From positions 1-61,048 of the forward strand of contig NZ_JAXBME010000023.1 of the NCBI RefSeq assembly GCF_033963835.1: a stretch of DNA of 61,048 nucleotides. The letters are read 5' to 3'. The DNA comes from Cytobacillus sp. IB215665 (GTDB lineage Bacteria > Bacillota > Bacilli > Bacillales > SM2101). The notes under the pieces are model-generated. The model did no database searches. It saw only the letters and a list, made by a program, of their open reading frames with translations, and had not been told where the DNA came from. Positions 46,061-58,417 of this stretch are shown here, one piece after another (the first letter of the stretch is position 1; each line of letters begins with the position of its first letter). The position numbers and the translations under genes are program-made.

Positions 46061-46482
46061 CATTTACCTCCTTTCTTTTGTTTCTCAATAAATTGAAAAG
46101 ATTCACTTACAAGCTCCTCAAACCTATCTTCATTTCCCATTAAATAATGATATCCTAATAAAGCTTCAAACGCTGTGCTATATCGATAAGTTTGTACATC
46201 TGTATTTTTTGGAATGGTACCTGATTTTGCATTACGCCCTCTCTTTACAATTGTTTGCTCTTCAATACTAAGCATATCATTTTGGAGAAAGAAGTGAATA
46301 ACATTTGCTTGCGCTTTCGCTGACACATATGCTTTAGCAATATTGTGTAATTGATTAGGTCTAATATTACCTTTTAGTAATAGATGATGCCGCACATGAC
46401 TTTCATATACAGCATCACCCATATATGCTAAAGCTAGACTGTTTAACTGTTTCACATCAATAATATTAGGTGAATGTAACAT
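46060..46482 (-). CDS. mrnC: Mini-ribonuclease 3
   Basis: 140 residues when started at the ATG at 46482 ([20 protein letters not shown]), which avoids overlap with cysS and matches B. subtilis; an ATG seven codons earlier is possible. It is an RNase III catalytic domain without a dsRNA-binding domain: YMGDAVYE carries catalytic acids, and [20 protein letters not shown] is the family signature. It matures the ends of 23S rRNA. Confidence 0.95.
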   Translation of the reverse strand: MLHSPNIIDVKQLNSLALAYMGDAVYESHVRHHLLLKGNIRPNQLHNIAKAYVSAKAQANVIHFFLQNDMLSIEEQTIVKRGRNAKSGTIPKNTDVQTYRYSTAFEALLGYHYLMGNEDRFEELVSESFQFIEKQKKGGK

Positions 46483-46487
46483 TTTCT

Positions 46488-47885
46488 TTACCCTCTTCTC
46501 CATCTTGTACCTTGAGCAGTGTCTTCAAGTATAATATTTCGCTCTTTTAACTCATCTCGAATTTGATCAGATAATGCAAAGTCCCTATTCTTTCTAGCAT
46601 CTATTCTTTGTTGAATCAGTTCTTCTATTTCATCATCAAGTAGCTCATTATTTTCTAATGTGAGTCCAAGCACGTTAAAGGTTTCTTCAAAGAGCAATAT
46701 AAATCGTTGAATAACTTGATTGGAAGTGTTTTTTTCCATTAAATAAAGATTTGCTGTCTTAGAAAGGTCAAATAATACTGTAATTGCATTCGCAGTATTA
46801 AAATCATCATCCATCTCTTCAATAAATTTCACTTTGTATTGACTAATATTTTGAATCCATTCATCATCATTTGTAGTTAAATTAGCACTGCTATTCATCC
46901 GATGTTTTAAATTCGTATAAGCTGTACGTAATCTCTCTAGGCTACTTTTAGCACTCTGAAGTAATTCAATATTATAATTTATTGGATTACGGTAATGTAC
47001 AGATAGCATAAAAAAGCGCAACACTTGTGGGTCATGCTCTTTAATAATGTCATGAACCAAAACAAAGTTCCCTAATGATTTCGACATCTTTTCGTTATCT
47101 ATATTGATATACCCATTATGCATCCAATAGTTAGCAAGCTTTTTTCCTGTTAAAGCTTCTGATTGTGCTATCTCATTCTCATGATGTGGGAAAATTAAGT
47201 CTTGCCCTCCTGCATGAATATCTATTGTATCTCCTAAATATTCCCGTACCATTGCAGAGCATTCGATATGCCAACCAGGTCTACCTAAGCCCCATGGGCT
47301 TTCCCAGGAAATCTCTCCTTCCTTTGCTGCTTTCCAAAGAACAAAATCTATTGAATCGTTTTTCTTCTCATCAACTTCAATTCGAGCACCTACTCGCAAT
47401 TCGTCAATTGATTGATGAGATAATTTTCCGTACCCATCAAATTCGCGTGTTTTATAATAAACATCTCCACCTGATTCATAGGCATAACCTTTGTTAATCA
47501 ATGCTTGAATAAAGTCAATAATAATGTCCATCGTTTCTGTGACTCGTGGATGAGCATCCGCTTTTTTGCACCCTAACGCGGAAACGTCTTCGAAATATGC
47601 TTGAATAAACCTCTCAGAGACAGTAGGTACGTCCTCACCTAACTCGTTAGCAGCTTTTATAATCTTGTCATCAACATCAGTAAAGTTGGAAATATATTTC
47701 ACATCATACCCGCGATATTCAAAATATCTGCGAACTGTGTCATATATAATATCAGGTCGTGCATTTCCAATATGGATATAGTTATATACTGTTGGTCCAC
47801 ACTTATACATTGTAACCTTATTTTCCTCAATAGGAATGAATAATTCCTTTGCTCTAGTAAGTGTATTATAAATTTGAATTGGCAT
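46488..47885 (-). CDS. cysS: cysteinyl-tRNA synthetase
   Basis: 465 residues. [12 protein letters not shown] is the HIGH-type motif and [11 protein letters not shown] the KMSKS motif; the zinc ligand Cys29 is in [11 protein letters not shown] and a second Cys lies in WHIECSAM. It charges tRNA-Cys and, with cysE upstream, is under the cysteine T-box at 48922-49218. Its start lies 20 bases inside the cysE end. Confidence 0.98.
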   Translation of the reverse strand: MPIQIYNTLTRAKELFIPIEENKVTMYKCGPTVYNYIHIGNARPDIIYDTVRRYFEYRGYDVKYISNFTDVDDKIIKAANELGEDVPTVSERFIQAYFEDVSALGCKKADAHPRVTETMDIIIDFIQALINKGYAYESGGDVYYKTREFDGYGKLSHQSIDELRVGARIEVDEKKNDSIDFVLWKAAKEGEISWESPWGLGRPGWHIECSAMVREYLGDTIDIHAGGQDLIFPHHENEIAQSEALTGKKLANYWMHNGYINIDNEKMSKSLGNFVLVHDIIKEHDPQVLRFFMLSVHYRNPINYNIELLQSAKSSLERLRTAYTNLKHRMNSSANLTTNDDEWIQNISQYKVKFIEEMDDDFNTANAITVLFDLSKTANLYLMEKNTSNQVIQRFILLFEETFNVLGLTLENNELLDDEIEELIQQRIDARKNRDFALSDQIRDELKERNIILEDTAQGTRWRRG

Positions 47886-48531
47886 GTTCTGTTTTCCTCT
47901 CTTTCATTTCTGCTAGTTCATTTCGTAATTCATTCATTTCTAATTCAATTTCTCTTATACGATCAGCTATCGGGTCTGGTAAGTCTCGATGATTAAAGTC
48001 TTTTTTAACACGCACACCATTTTTTATAACTATCCTTCCAGGTATACCAACAGCTGTAGAATTGTCAGGAACGTCATGTAAGACAACAGAGCCTCCCCCA
48101 ATCTTTGAATTCTCTCCAATAGTAATTGATCCTAGTACTTTTGCTCCTGCCGCGATAAGTGCATTATCCTTAATAGTCGGATGTCTCTTACCCTTTTCCT
48201 TACCAGTTCCTCCTAATGTAACACCTTGATAAATCGTAACATTATCTCCAATTTCACACGTCTCACCTATGACAACACCCATGCCATGATCAATAAATAA
48301 GCGCCTTCCGATTTGAGCACCAGGATGAATTTCAATTCCAGTAAAAAATCTGCTTATTTGTGATATGAGTCTAGCAAGAAAAAACAGTTTTCGCTTAAAT
48401 AATCCGTGAGCTATCCTATGTGACCAAATAGCATGTAACCCAGAATAAGTAAGGATCACCTCAATATAGCTTCTTGCAGCTGGATCTTGCTCAAAAACCA
48501 CCTCAATATCTTCTTTAAACATTTTAAACAC
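47866..48531 (-). CDS. cysE: serine O-acetyltransferase
   Basis: 221 residues when started at the GTG at 48531 behind GGAGGGG, like B. subtilis; the frame is open 24 codons farther upstream. It makes O-acetylserine, the precursor of cysteine. The N-terminal helical domain is followed by left-handed beta-helix hexapeptide repeats with [12 protein letters not shown] and [15 protein letters not shown]-box control ties it to the charging of tRNA-Cys. Confidence 0.95.
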   Translation of the reverse strand: MFKMFKEDIEVVFEQDPAARSYIEVILTYSGLHAIWSHRIAHGLFKRKLFFLARLISQISRFFTGIEIHPGAQIGRRLFIDHGMGVVIGETCEIGDNVTIYQGVTLGGTGKEKGKRHPTIKDNALIAAGAKVLGSITIGENSKIGGGSVVLHDVPDNSTAVGIPGRIVIKNGVRVKKDFNHRDLPDPIADRIREIELEMNELRNELAEMKERKTEHANSNL

Positions 48532-48729
48532 GGTGTTCCCCTCCATTCTTATTATTTGTTCAAAAGACAAGAAAAGTGCAAGAGCCTCAATCATCCCTAA
48601 CATAGGTTAAAACAAGACAATTAGCATGTATAGAATGCTATACTATCAAATGGTTTTACGTTGAAATGACTGTAAGGGCCATATTTTCCATAACTCATCA
48701 ATAAAGGTGTTGAATTTCTAACAAAACTC

Positions 48730-48880
48730 TTTTCGTAAACTTTGTTGCTATTGTACCTATACTAAAAGATAAAGATATCATTTTACGTAAAAGTCATCGT
48801 TTTATAGAAGAAAGGATGCACCAAATTTTAGTAATATTCTTGTTTAGTTATTTACGAAAAACTATAAAAAAAAGAAAAGA
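48730..48880 (+). repeat. dispersed intergenic repeat, copy D
   Basis: Begins TTTTCGTAAACTTTGTTGC, interior GTCATCGTTTTATAGAAG then AAAGGATGCACC, ends TTTACGAAAAACTATAAAA. The interior matches copy A and the TATTCTTGTTTAGTT part matches copy E. It lies between the T-box terminator and cysE, inside the cysE transcript (antisense to it in consensus orientation). Confidence 0.75.
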
Positions 48881-48921
48881 TACGATGAACACAAGTTGTA
48901 TTCGTGTACATTTCTATATAC

Positions 48922-49218
48922 GAAAAAACGCCTCTATGCCTATGCACAGAGACGTTTTCACGCGGTTCCACCCTGTTTAGGTAGCTCAAACATGTAAGCC
49001 AACCCCAACTCAACCCTTCTAACGGAAGAGAATCCGTCCTAAGCTAGTTAATCAAAGATTAGTTCACCTAGAATACTCAGAGGTGCATTTCAAAAAACGG
49101 AGATATGAACCACTTTCAGCCGATGATGGTTCTCTCTTAAATATCTTTATCCGCTCATTTACTTTTCCTCGTCAACGTAATTACGTATCATTCATTTTGT
49201 TAAAGCTTGTTTCCCAAA
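48922..49218 (-). promoter_or_regulatory. cysteine-specific T-box leader of cysE-cysS
   Basis: The T-box sequence GGGTGGAACCGCG is present (about 48963-48975), followed by the terminator AAACGTCTCT / AGAGGCGTTTTTT (48958-48923). In stem I the specifier loop reads GAAATGCACC, giving TGC (Cys). Uncharged tRNA-Cys would pair with it and allow read-through into cysE and cysS. A TATAAT at 49230-49225 may be the -10. The 750-base gap between gltX and cysE holds this leader and repeat copy D. Confidence 0.92.
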
Positions 49219-49287
49219 ATATATATTATAATCTACATTTAAACGTCGATTGATATATCTTTACTATATTACAAAGTTCAAAAAAAG

Positions 49288-50745
49288 TTAACTAATTAGG
49301 CTTTTTATCCGCTCTTTAATTTTTTCCTTACCGAGTAACTCAATTGCCATTGGTAAGTCCGGGCCATGTGTTTGACCTGTTGTCGCAACACGAATCGGCA
49401 TAAAGAGCTTTTTACCTTTGTTGCCTGTAGATTTTTGAACAGATTTCATTGCTGCTTTAATATGCTCTGCTTTAAATGATTCAAGCTGTTCAATCTCTGA
49501 CAGAAACCCAGTAAGTACCTCATTAACTTGCTCTTCTGATAGAACTACTTTTGCTTCCTCATCATACTCAATATCTGTTTTAAAAAACAATTTTGTTAAG
49601 CCAATAATTTCTGCCCCGTAACTCATTTTTTCTTGATGTAATAAAATTAAATTTCGAACCCACTCTCTATTTTCTTCATCCACGTTTTCCTGTATGAGCC
49701 CAGCTTTAATTAAATGAGGTAAGGATAAGTTTACGATTTCATCGGCATTTAGATGTTTTATATACTGATTGTTCATCCATGTCAATTTTTGTTTATCAAA
49801 TAGAGCAGGTGATTTTGATAAGCGCTTAGCATCAAAAATATCAATCAATTGTTCCTTTGTAAATACTTCATCTTCACCACCTGGTGACCAACCTAGAAGT
49901 GCAATAAAGTTAAATAAAGCCTCTGGCAAATAACCTAATTCTTCATACTGCTCGATAAATTGAATAATCGCTTCGTCGCGCTTACTAAGCTTTTTCCGGC
50001 TCTCATTTACAATTAAAGTCATATGGCCAAATGTAGGATACTCCCATCCAAAAGCTTCATAAATCATCATTTGCTTTGGTGTATTAGAAATATGATCATC
50101 ACCACGTAAAACATGTGAAATTTTCATAAGATAATCATCAACTGCTACTGCAAAGTTATACGTTGGGGTACCATCCTTCTTAACAATGACATAATCACCA
50201 ATATCTTGTGATTCAAAAGTCACTTCACCCTTTACCATGTCTTGAAAACGGTATGTCTTTTCTGATGGTACTCTAAAACGAATGCTAGGTTTTCGACCTT
50301 CGGCTTCTAAAGATTTGCGTTGCTCATCCGTTAAATGACGGCATTTCCCTGAATATTGAGGCATGCCTCCATTTAAAGATTGCTCTTCGCGCTCTTTTTC
50401 TAGTTCTTCCTCAGTACAATAACATTTATATGCTAAATCTTTCTCTAATAGTTCTTTATAATACTGCTGATAAATATCATTTCTTTCCGATTGACGATAA
50501 GGCCCATAATTCCCACCTACATCAACACTTTCATCCCAATTAATACCTAGCCAAGATAAATATTTTAATTGGCTTTCTTCTCCACCTACAATGTTACGCT
50601 TTTTATCCGTATCTTCAATTCGAATAATAAATTTGCCATCATTATTTCGAGCAAATAAATAATTAAACAATGCCGTACGCGCATTCCCTATGTGTAAATG
50701 TCCTGTTGGACTCGGCGCATAACGAACCCTTATATCTTTTACCAT
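49288..50745 (-). CDS. gltX: glutamyl-tRNA synthetase
   Basis: 485 residues when started at the ATG at 50745, seven bases after GGGGGT; ten more codons are open upstream but lack a ribosome binding site. [13 protein letters not shown] is the HIGH motif and [11 protein letters not shown] the KMSKS motif; a C-terminal anticodon-binding domain follows. In Bacilli it also charges tRNA-Gln with glutamate for later amidation. A weak promoter (TTGTAT, 17 bases, TAAAAT) lies just upstream. Confidence 0.96.
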   Translation of the reverse strand: MVKDIRVRYAPSPTGHLHIGNARTALFNYLFARNNDGKFIIRIEDTDKKRNIVGGEESQLKYLSWLGINWDESVDVGGNYGPYRQSERNDIYQQYYKELLEKDLAYKCYCTEEELEKEREEQSLNGGMPQYSGKCRHLTDEQRKSLEAEGRKPSIRFRVPSEKTYRFQDMVKGEVTFESQDIGDYVIVKKDGTPTYNFAVAVDDYLMKISHVLRGDDHISNTPKQMMIYEAFGWEYPTFGHMTLIVNESRKKLSKRDEAIIQFIEQYEELGYLPEALFNFIALLGWSPGGEDEVFTKEQLIDIFDAKRLSKSPALFDKQKLTWMNNQYIKHLNADEIVNLSLPHLIKAGLIQENVDEENREWVRNLILLHQEKMSYGAEIIGLTKLFFKTDIEYDEEAKVVLSEEQVNEVLTGFLSEIEQLESFKAEHIKAAMKSVQKSTGNKGKKLFMPIRVATTGQTHGPDLPMAIELLGKEKIKERIKSLIS

Positions 50746-50831
50746 AATTGTTACCCCCATAATTGTACATAGCAAAGTATTATCGTTATTTTATCACCAA
50801 ACATGATTGTATACAAAGCATGTCTATGTTG

Positions 50832-51308
50832 CTACATTTTTTTTAGTAAAATAACTACTTGGGCAGCTATTCCTTCTTCTCTTCCTGTAAACCCAAGCTT
50901 TTCAGTAGTTGTAGCTTTTACATTTACTTGGTCAATAGTAGCCTCTAGAAGTTCAGCAATTCTCCCTCTCATTTGGTCAATATATGGGGCCATTTTTGGT
51001 TGTTGAGCAATAATCGTACAATCCACATTACCCAATTCATAGCCTTCATTCTTTACTAGCTTCCACACGTGTTGAAGTAGTAGTGATGAATCAGCATTTT
51101 TATATTGCGGGTCTGTATCAGGAAAATGTTTGCCAATATCCCCTGCAGCAATGGCTCCTAAACTGGCATCTGCAATTGTATGTAATAATACATCCGCATC
51201 TGAATGTCCTAACAAACCTTTTACGTGGGGAATTTCAATTCCCCCTAATATTAGAGGTCTATCATCAACAAATTGATGAACATCAAAACCTTGCCCAATA
51301 CGAATCAT
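50832..51308 (-). CDS. ispF: 2-C-methyl-D-erythritol 2,4-cyclodiphosphate synthase
   Basis: 158 residues. GQGFDVHQF holds the zinc ligands Asp8 and His10, and [18 protein letters not shown] the third, His42. It closes the cyclic diphosphate ring in the MEP route to isoprenoids. It lies 54 bases after ispD, the enzyme two steps earlier, and the pair probably share a transcript. Confidence 0.97.
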   Translation of the reverse strand: MIRIGQGFDVHQFVDDRPLILGGIEIPHVKGLLGHSDADVLLHTIADASLGAIAAGDIGKHFPDTDPQYKNADSSLLLQHVWKLVKNEGYELGNVDCTIIAQQPKMAPYIDQMRGRIAELLEATIDQVNVKATTTEKLGFTGREEGIAAQVVILLKKM

Positions 51309-51362
51309 AACTCTTCACTCCCGTTACTTTATCTCTCTATGTTAACTCGCTTATAATTTAAA

Positions 51363-52040
51363 CTACTCACCCAAAATTGCATGTGCAAATTTGATATCTT
51401 CTGGTGTAGTAATTTTGATATTTTGATAATCACCTTCGACGATAATTACTTGTTTATTTAGTCGTTCTACTAAACTGGCATCGTCGGTACCAATATATTT
51501 ATCTTTAATAGCTTGCTCATGCGCTTCTTCCAATAATGATATACGAAAAGCTTGTGGCGTTTGCACTGCCCACAAGCTAGATCGTTCAAATGTTTCCTCC
51601 ACTTTCAAATCCAGAACACGCTTCACAGTATCTTTAACAGGTACTGCAAGAACAGCCGCCCCGTCATTGTATGCCGTATTAACTAAAGAATGAATATGCT
51701 CGATTTTAATAAAAGGTCTAGCACCATCGTGAATGAGCACAATATCAACATTATGTACTGCTTTTAAGCCCAGATGTACACTATGTTGCCGCTCAGCTCC
51801 ACCATACACGATTTTTTCTATTTTCGAAAAGTTGTTCTCTTCAACAATTTCCCTCATATATTTCTCATCTAGTGAATTAATAACTAGGACAATCCCTACA
51901 CAATGGGGATCATTTTCAAAAACTTTTAAAGTACGTGCTATGATTGGCGTTGACTGTAATGACATAAACAGTTTATTCATACCTACATTCATTCTTTTCC
52001 CCTGTCCTGCTGCAGGAATGACTACCTTATATAACATCAT
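51363..52040 (-). CDS. ispD: 2-C-methyl-D-erythritol 4-phosphate cytidylyltransferase
   Basis: 225 residues with a nucleotidyltransferase fold. VIPAAGQGKRMNVGMNKLF is the CTP-binding loop, with Asn-Lys-Leu in place of the more usual Pro-Lys-Gln, a variation seen in Bacillus. IHDGARPFIK and VPVKDTVKR are conserved. It forms CDP-methylerythritol in the MEP pathway. Two adjacent ATG codons; the first fits GGAG spacing. Confidence 0.96.
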   Translation of the reverse strand: MMLYKVVIPAAGQGKRMNVGMNKLFMSLQSTPIIARTLKVFENDPHCVGIVLVINSLDEKYMREIVEENNFSKIEKIVYGGAERQHSVHLGLKAVHNVDIVLIHDGARPFIKIEHIHSLVNTAYNDGAAVLAVPVKDTVKRVLDLKVEETFERSSLWAVQTPQAFRISLLEEAHEQAIKDKYIGTDDASLVERLNKQVIIVEGDYQNIKITTPEDIKFAHAILGE

Positions 52041-52134
52041 GCTGCTCTCCTAACATTTGTATAGGCATGATAAGGGTTAAGGGACTTGTTCACTTCACCA
52101 CTAACCTTATCATTTATAAACTTAGTATTATATC

Positions 52135-53226
52135 TTATAATGCTCTTTCTAACAACTTCGGCTTAGCAAAAATCATTCTCCCAGCAGAAGTCTGTAGTAC
52201 ACTCGTAACTAACACATCAAGATTTTTACCTATATAATCTCTTCCATCTTCAACAACAATCATCGTTCCGTCATCAAGATACGCAATGCCTTGATTTTGT
52301 TCTTTCCCATCTTTAATTACTTGGACATTCATCTCTTCTCCTGGAAGAACTACTGGCTTCACGGCATTTGCCAAATCATTAATATTTAACACAGCTACAT
52401 TTTGTAATTCACAAACTTTGTTTAAGTTAAAATCATTTGTAACTACCACTCCGGAAGTAATTTTAGCTAGCTTTACGAGCTTGCTATCAACCTCCTGTAT
52501 ATCTTCAAAATCACCTTCATATATCTCAACGTTATTTGATAATTCCTTTTGTATGCGATTTAAAATATCAAGCCCTCTTCTACCCCTATTACGCTTTAAC
52601 ACATCCGCTGAATCCGCGATATGCTGAAGTTCTTCTAGGACAAATTGGGGTATGACGATCGTTCCTTCTAAAAAGCCTGTTTGACATATATCCGCTACAC
52701 GACCATCGATAATAACACTTGTATCCAATATTTTTAATTTTTTATCATACAGCTCAAAATCTTCTTCATTGCCTTTTTTTGTTCCTTTACGGTTAGATAT
52801 TGAAAATAAGTTAATAAGGTCGTCTCGCTTTTTAAAACCTATTTGAAAGCCCAAATAACCTAATAACAGAGTCAAAAATATAGGTATAATGGTATTGAAT
52901 AATAAAAATTGGAATTTTTGTATTGGGATATTAATAAAAAAAGCAACAATAAGGCCAAAGATTAACCCTAGACTCCCAAAGACTACATCAGTTGCTGGAG
53001 CCTTGACAACAGTCTCCTCTAACCAACGTATCAAATTTACTATATAATCTACTAACCAAAATGTAACAAGAAAGAAAATAAGTGCACCTAATATGGCTAG
53101 CATGTAATGTTCTCTTAACAATGCAATGTTATCAATATTCATTAAAGGTAATACATATGGAATATAAAATATACCTAATATCCCACCGATAATGAGAAAA
53201 AATAATTGTACAATTCTTTTTAACAT
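52135..53226 (-). CDS. yacL: YacL, membrane-anchored PIN-TRAM domain protein
   Basis: 363 residues: four membrane helices (about 5-26, 41-66, 83-105, 108-130), a PIN domain (about 165-285, with [16 protein letters not shown] and the acidic residues of the nuclease site) and a C-terminal TRAM domain (about 295-355). The substrate is unknown; a membrane-bound RNase role is inferred from the domains. AAGGAGGTGAAAGA precedes the ATG. A 158-base spacer separates it from disA. Confidence 0.92.
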   Translation of the reverse strand: MLKRIVQLFFLIIGGILGIFYIPYVLPLMNIDNIALLREHYMLAILGALIFFLVTFWLVDYIVNLIRWLEETVVKAPATDVVFGSLGLIFGLIVAFFINIPIQKFQFLLFNTIIPIFLTLLLGYLGFQIGFKKRDDLINLFSISNRKGTKKGNEEDFELYDKKLKILDTSVIIDGRVADICQTGFLEGTIVIPQFVLEELQHIADSADVLKRNRGRRGLDILNRIQKELSNNVEIYEGDFEDIQEVDSKLVKLAKITSGVVVTNDFNLNKVCELQNVAVLNINDLANAVKPVVLPGEEMNVQVIKDGKEQNQGIAYLDDGTMIVVEDGRDYIGKNLDVLVTSVLQTSAGRMIFAKPKLLERAL

Positions 53227-53384
53227 TCTTTCACCTCCTTCTATACATTATAAACAGTTTGCAATAATTGAAACGTACTATTACTATTATTTTTTCTATT
53301 TGTAACCGCGATGAAATATATTTGTAAAATAAAGACATCTTTCACTTAGCATATCATCCTTTATGCGATGATTGCAAATGACTA

Positions 53385-54455
53385 CTATATTTGACGATCG
53401 ATTAATAATTGCTGCTGTATTCTTTTAAGTCCTTCTTTAATTTTTCGTGCTCGAACTTCTCCAATCCCCTCTACTTCATCTAATTGTTCTACACTTGCTT
53501 TCACAATTTGATTCATATTTTTGAAGGTTTCTATTAAATTTTCTATAACAACTGATGGCAAACGTGGTATTTTATATAAGGCTCGATAACCTCGAGGTAT
53601 CACACCTTTATCTATATTTGTATTTTGAGGATACCCAAGTAATTTTAAAAGTAGATAATCATCAAGAAGCTCCGAGCTCGAAAGCTTTTGTATTTTAAGT
53701 AACATTGCATCAATATCTTCCTTAGCTTCACATGCATAATCCTTAATAAGTAAAATTGCCTCCTCTTCAATATGGGCAACTAACTCGTTCATTTGTAGTC
53801 GTATTAACCTTCCTTCAGAACCTAACTCAGTGACATAGCTGATGATCTCATTTTTAATTCTTAACACCATTTCAATACGATGTAGAACTTGTAAAACTTC
53901 TGAAAAAGTTACTTGTTCTTCAAATTCCAATGCACCTAAATTGGTCATACTTTGATTCAAAACAGCGTGATATTTCTCAAGTGTTTGCATAGCTTGATTT
54001 GCTTTCGTCAAAATGACACCAATATCTTTTAATACATAGCGAAAGTCAGCTTTATATAACGTAATAACATTACGGCGTTGTGAGATAGCAATGACTAAGC
54101 TGCCAGTTTGTTTCGCAAATCTCTCTGCAGTACGGTGCCTCATTCCCGTTTCAGATACAACAATACAAGAATCCGGAACTAATTGTGCATTGGATATTAA
54201 GATTTTCGTCCCTAATTCATTTAAGATAATTGCACCATCCATTTTAGCTAATTCATATAAATATGATGGTGAGAACTGACAATTTATTTGAAACCCACCA
54301 TCAACCAATTTTTTCATTTTATCGTTGTAGCCAACAACGATTAATCCACCGGTTTTTGCACGTAATACGTTATCTAACCCTTCCCGTATAGGGGTTCCAG
54401 GGGCAATTAGCTTTAATATGTCTGCTAATATTTGTTCGCTATGCACTCTCTCCAT
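53385..54455 (-). CDS. disA: DisA, DNA integrity scanning diadenylate cyclase
   Basis: 356 residues. The DAC domain (about 10-145) shows DGA at 73-75 and RHR at 106-108, the catalytic motifs that join two ATP into c-di-AMP. A helical spine follows, and a C-terminal helix-hairpin-helix domain (about 300-350, with [20 protein letters not shown]) binds branched DNA. In B. subtilis it delays sporulation when DNA is damaged. It follows radA by seven bases. Confidence 0.97.
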   Translation of the reverse strand: MERVHSEQILADILKLIAPGTPIREGLDNVLRAKTGGLIVVGYNDKMKKLVDGGFQINCQFSPSYLYELAKMDGAIILNELGTKILISNAQLVPDSCIVVSETGMRHRTAERFAKQTGSLVIAISQRRNVITLYKADFRYVLKDIGVILTKANQAMQTLEKYHAVLNQSMTNLGALEFEEQVTFSEVLQVLHRIEMVLRIKNEIISYVTELGSEGRLIRLQMNELVAHIEEEAILLIKDYACEAKEDIDAMLLKIQKLSSSELLDDYLLLKLLGYPQNTNIDKGVIPRGYRALYKIPRLPSVVIENLIETFKNMNQIVKASVEQLDEVEGIGEVRARKIKEGLKRIQQQLLIDRQI

Positions 54456-54462
54456 TAACTAT

Positions 54463-55839
54463 CTACCCTCCCAATGCATGTTGTAAGGTCTCATTAACAG
54501 ATGATACTCCAATTACCACAATTCCAGCTGGAACAGTCCATCCTCCTAAGTTTTTCTCAGGCAAAATAACCCTCTTAAAGCCAAGTTTCACAGCTTCCTG
54601 AACTCTCTGTTCAATTCTAGAAACGCGTCGTACTTCCCCAGTTAAGCCAACTTCTCCGATAACTACATCTGTAGGATTTGATAGTTGGTCTCGAAAGCTT
54701 GAAGCGATACTGACGGCTACAGCTAAATCAATTGCAGGTTCATCTAACTTGACTCCTCCAGCAACCTTTAAGTATGCATCTTGATTTTGCAGTAATAGCC
54801 CAACTCTTTTTTCTAGTACAGCCATAAGTAGTGATACTCTATTATGATCGATTCCAGTTGCCATTCTTCGTGGATTACCAAAACTTGTTGGTGAAATGAG
54901 TGCTTGTATTTCAACGAGAACGGGCCTTGTTCCTTCCATAGAGGCTACAACTGTAGATCCAGCTGCTCCTTTTGAACGCTCCTCAAGAAAAATTTCCGAA
55001 GGGTTTTGAACTTCAGTTAGACCTATTTCCTTCATTTCAAAAATTCCTATTTCATTTGTTGATCCAAAGCGGTTTTTTACTGCTCTTAATATCCTATACG
55101 TATGATGACGTTCACCTTCAAAATAAAGAACTGTATCCACCATATGTTCAAGTAACCGTGGTCCAGCAATTGAGCCTTCTTTCGTAACATGACCAACAAT
55201 AAAAGTGGCGATGCCTTTCGTTTTTGCAATTTTCATTAGCTCAGCGGTACATTCTCTTACTTGTGAGACACTGCCAGGAGCTGATGTAACCTCAGGGTGA
55301 AAAATAGTTTGTATTGAATCAATAACAACAAATGATGGCTCCATCTCTTCAATTGCTTTTGATATATACTGTAAATCAGTTTCAGCTAACACGAATACAT
55401 TCTCTCCGTGAACCTCTAGTCGATCTGCACGAAGCTTCGTTTGTTTTATCGATTCTTCTCCAGATATATATAATACTTTATGTTCAGAATGTGCTAATTT
55501 TGATGATACTTGCAATAACAATGTTGATTTTCCAATACCAGGATCTCCACCTATTAATACAAGCGATCCTTTAACAATACCTCCACCTAATACCCGATTA
55601 AATTCCACAAAATCTGTATACATTCTTGGTTCGTTCGTTGTTTCTATTTTGGTTATAGCTGTAGGTTTTGTACTAGTAGAAGTAGGTGCTACATAAAACG
55701 ATCCCTTCCGAGCAGATTTAGTCTGTTCAATTTCTTCTACCATTGTATTCCATGCATTACACCCAGGACACTTTCCCATCCATTTTGCTGATTCATATCC
55801 ACAAGTTTGACAACTAAACTTTGTTTTTCTTTTCGCCAT
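54463..55839 (-). CDS. radA: RadA, DNA repair ATPase/branch-migration helicase
   Basis: 458 residues. A zinc finger ([18 protein letters not shown]) leads into a RecA-like domain with Walker [13 protein letters not shown] and the RadA-specific KNRFG motif; a Lon-protease-like C-terminal domain follows from about 290. It drives branch migration in recombination and physically restrains DisA, encoded next to it. Preceded by a terminator after clpC, so it may also have its own promoter. Confidence 0.97.
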   Translation of the reverse strand: MAKRKTKFSCQTCGYESAKWMGKCPGCNAWNTMVEEIEQTKSARKGSFYVAPTSTSTKPTAITKIETTNEPRMYTDFVEFNRVLGGGIVKGSLVLIGGDPGIGKSTLLLQVSSKLAHSEHKVLYISGEESIKQTKLRADRLEVHGENVFVLAETDLQYISKAIEEMEPSFVVIDSIQTIFHPEVTSAPGSVSQVRECTAELMKIAKTKGIATFIVGHVTKEGSIAGPRLLEHMVDTVLYFEGERHHTYRILRAVKNRFGSTNEIGIFEMKEIGLTEVQNPSEIFLEERSKGAAGSTVVASMEGTRPVLVEIQALISPTSFGNPRRMATGIDHNRVSLLMAVLEKRVGLLLQNQDAYLKVAGGVKLDEPAIDLAVAVSIASSFRDQLSNPTDVVIGEVGLTGEVRRVSRIEQRVQEAVKLGFKRVILPEKNLGGWTVPAGIVVIGVSSVNETLQHALGG

Positions 55840-55906
55840 TATGTTAAGCTCCTCTATTTAAAATACCTATGTGTATTATATTTTATGACAATATAAGTAG
55901 ATCTAA

Positions 55907-55946
55907 AGAAGAAAAGGTATACGACTTTACATGCTGACGTATACCT
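55907..55946 (-). terminator. terminator after clpC
   Basis: Minus-strand AGGTATACG pairs with CGTATACCT around a 14-base loop, followed by TTTTCTT. It separates the ctsR operon from radA-disA, probably partly. Confidence 0.8.
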
Positions 55947-55966
55947 CTTTTCTTACTTATCGTATT

Positions 55967-58417
55967 TTATAAGTGGTTTAATTCACCGATTTCTTCTACT
56001 AAGCGAATAGTAAACTCTTTCTCAACAACATCTAGCATTACTTTCTGACCTTTTGCAATCGTTCCTTTGAGCAATTCTTCAGAAAGCAAATCTTCAACAT
56101 GCTTTTGAATCGCTCTGCGCAAAGGACGTGCTCCATACTCTAGGTCATTTCCCTCTTCTGCTAGCTTTTCCTTTGCTGCGTCTGTAATTTCCAGGGCAAT
56201 TTCTTGCTCCACTAATCTTTTTGTTAATTGTTCTGTCATTAATGTCACGATTTCTTTAAGATGCTTTTTCTCTAATGAATGGAAAACAATAATTTCATCG
56301 ATACGATTTAAAAACTCAGGACGAAATGCTTTTTTCAGCTCATCCATCACTTTCCCCTTCATATCTTTATAATTTTGGTTTTCATCCTGTACATTAAATC
56401 CAACAAATTTATTTCGTCTTAGCGCATCTGCACCAACATTTGATGTCATAATTAACACTGTGTTCCGAAAATCTACTGTACGGCCTTTTGAATCAGTTAA
56501 TCTGCCGTCTTCTAGCACTTGAAGCAAAATATTAAAAACTTCAGGATGTGCTTTTTCAACTTCATCTAGAAGAATAACTGAGTATGGTTTACGACGAACT
56601 TTTTCTGTTAATTGTCCACCCTCATCATGACCGACATAACCTGGCGGTGACCCTACGAGCCTTGACGTCGAATGCTTCTCCATATACTCAGACATATCAA
56701 TTCGGATCATTGCATCTTCTTCACCAAACATTGATTCTGCTAATGCTCTTGCTAGTTCAGTTTTACCAACACCGGTAGGGCCTAAAAAAACAAATGAGCC
56801 AATAGGTCTTTTCGGATCTTTCAATCCAGCACGCGCTCGACGTACAGCTTTGGCAACTGCTTTCACAGCTTCTTCTTGACCAATTACTCTCGAGTGCAGG
56901 ATTTCTTCTAATTTTAACAATTTATCTGTTTCAGTTTGAGCAAGTTTTGATACTGGAATTCCTGTCCAGCTAGCAACAACTTTAGCAATGTCCTCTACTG
57001 TTACTTCACAGTTTTCTTGACCTTGTTTCTGCTTCCAGCTTTTCTTTGTTTCCTCTAATTGCTCTCTTAAGCGTTGCTCAGTATCCCGTAGAGAGGCTGC
57101 TTTCTCAAACTCTTGACTTTGTACTGCTGCATCCTTCTCTTTTCTTATTTCATCTAATTTTTGTTCAAGCTCTTTTAAATTTGGTGGTGTCGTATAAGAC
57201 CGCAACCGAACTTTTGATCCTGCTTCATCTATTAAATCAATCGCTTTGTCAGGTAAAAAGCGATCCGAAATGTAGCGATCTGATAATTTTACCGCCTCAA
57301 TGATTGAGTCATCACTGATTGACACACGATGGTGTGCTTCATACCGATCACGTAAACCTTTCAAGATTTGAATTGATTCCTCATTCGTTGGTTCATCTAC
57401 TTGTATCGGCTGAAAACGTCTTTCTAACGCAGCATCTTTTTCTATATATTTTCTATATTCATCTAAAGTTGTAGCTCCAATACATTGTAGCTCCCCTCTA
57501 GCTAATGATGGTTTTAGAATATTTGAAGCATCAATTGCTCCTTCAGCTCCACCTGCTCCAATTAATGTATGAAGTTCATCAATAAATAATATGATATTTC
57601 CTGCTTGGCGAATTTCATCCATTACCTTTTTTAGTCTATCTTCAAATTCACCGCGATATTTAGTTCCTGCCACCACTGTGCCCATGTCTAAAGTCATTAC
57701 ACGTTTATCGCGTAGGATTTCTGGTATTTCATTATTTACAATTTGTTGAGCTAACCCTTCAGCAATTGCTGTCTTACCAACTCCAGGTTCTCCTATAAGG
57801 ACTGGGTTGTTCTTTGTGCGTCTACTTAAAACTTCAATTACACGCTGAATTTCTTTACTTCTACCAATGACAGGATCTAAGCTTCCTTCTCGTGCAATGG
57901 CTGTTAAATCTCGTGCGAGACTATCTAATGTAGGTGTATTAGCATTGGTAGCCGCCCCTCCTTGATGGCCTGATGAAGTTTCATTACTCCCTAACAACTG
58001 AAGCACTTGTTGACGTGCTTTATTTAAGCTTACTCCTAAGTTATTTAAAACTCGAGCAGCAACACCTTCACCCTCTCTGATGAGCCCGAGTAAAATATGT
58101 TCCGTTCCTACATATGAATGTCCTAGCTTTCTCGCCTCATCCATTGATAATTCAATAACTTTTTTGGCACGAGGTGTGTAATGAATCGTTTGAGTTGTTT
58201 CTTGACCTCTACCGATTAACTTTTCAACTTCTTCTTGAATCTTATTAGATTCCAATCCAAGAGCAACTAACGCCTTAGCTGCAATTCCTTCACCCTCGCG
58301 AATAAGACCTAATAAAATATGCTCCGTTCCTATGTTATTATGACCTAAACGAACTGCCTCTTCCTGTGCTAATGCCAAAACTTTTTGTGCACGCTCAGTA
58401 AATCTTCCAAACATCAT
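55967..58417 (-). CDS. clpC: ClpC, AAA+ unfoldase subunit of the Clp protease
   Basis: 816 residues. Two N-terminal repeats (ARKLGH-type, [14 protein letters not shown] twice, 1-150), a first AAA domain with GEPGVGKT, a UVR-like coiled-coil middle domain (about 420-456) that binds MecA or McsB, and a second AAA domain with [16 protein letters not shown]. ClpP-binding loop present. It overlaps mcsB by four bases (ATGA). Controlled by CtsR. Confidence 0.97.
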   Translation of the reverse strand: MMFGRFTERAQKVLALAQEEAVRLGHNNIGTEHILLGLIREGEGIAAKALVALGLESNKIQEEVEKLIGRGQETTQTIHYTPRAKKVIELSMDEARKLGHSYVGTEHILLGLIREGEGVAARVLNNLGVSLNKARQQVLQLLGSNETSSGHQGGAATNANTPTLDSLARDLTAIAREGSLDPVIGRSKEIQRVIEVLSRRTKNNPVLIGEPGVGKTAIAEGLAQQIVNNEIPEILRDKRVMTLDMGTVVAGTKYRGEFEDRLKKVMDEIRQAGNIILFIDELHTLIGAGGAEGAIDASNILKPSLARGELQCIGATTLDEYRKYIEKDAALERRFQPIQVDEPTNEESIQILKGLRDRYEAHHRVSISDDSIIEAVKLSDRYISDRFLPDKAIDLIDEAGSKVRLRSYTTPPNLKELEQKLDEIRKEKDAAVQSQEFEKAASLRDTEQRLREQLEETKKSWKQKQGQENCEVTVEDIAKVVASWTGIPVSKLAQTETDKLLKLEEILHSRVIGQEEAVKAVAKAVRRARAGLKDPKRPIGSFVFLGPTGVGKTELARALAESMFGEEDAMIRIDMSEYMEKHSTSRLVGSPPGYVGHDEGGQLTEKVRRKPYSVILLDEVEKAHPEVFNILLQVLEDGRLTDSKGRTVDFRNTVLIMTSNVGADALRRNKFVGFNVQDENQNYKDMKGKVMDELKKAFRPEFLNRIDEIIVFHSLEKKHLKEIVTLMTEQLTKRLVEQEIALEITDAAKEKLAEEGNDLEYGARPLRRAIQKHVEDLLSEELLKGTIAKGQKVMLDVVEKEFTIRLVEEIGELNHL

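Noticed and set aside
53227-53384. Promoter before yacL (TATAAT near 53245)
   Set aside because: The -10 is good but no -35 hexamer lies at an acceptable distance, so it was left out of the feature list.
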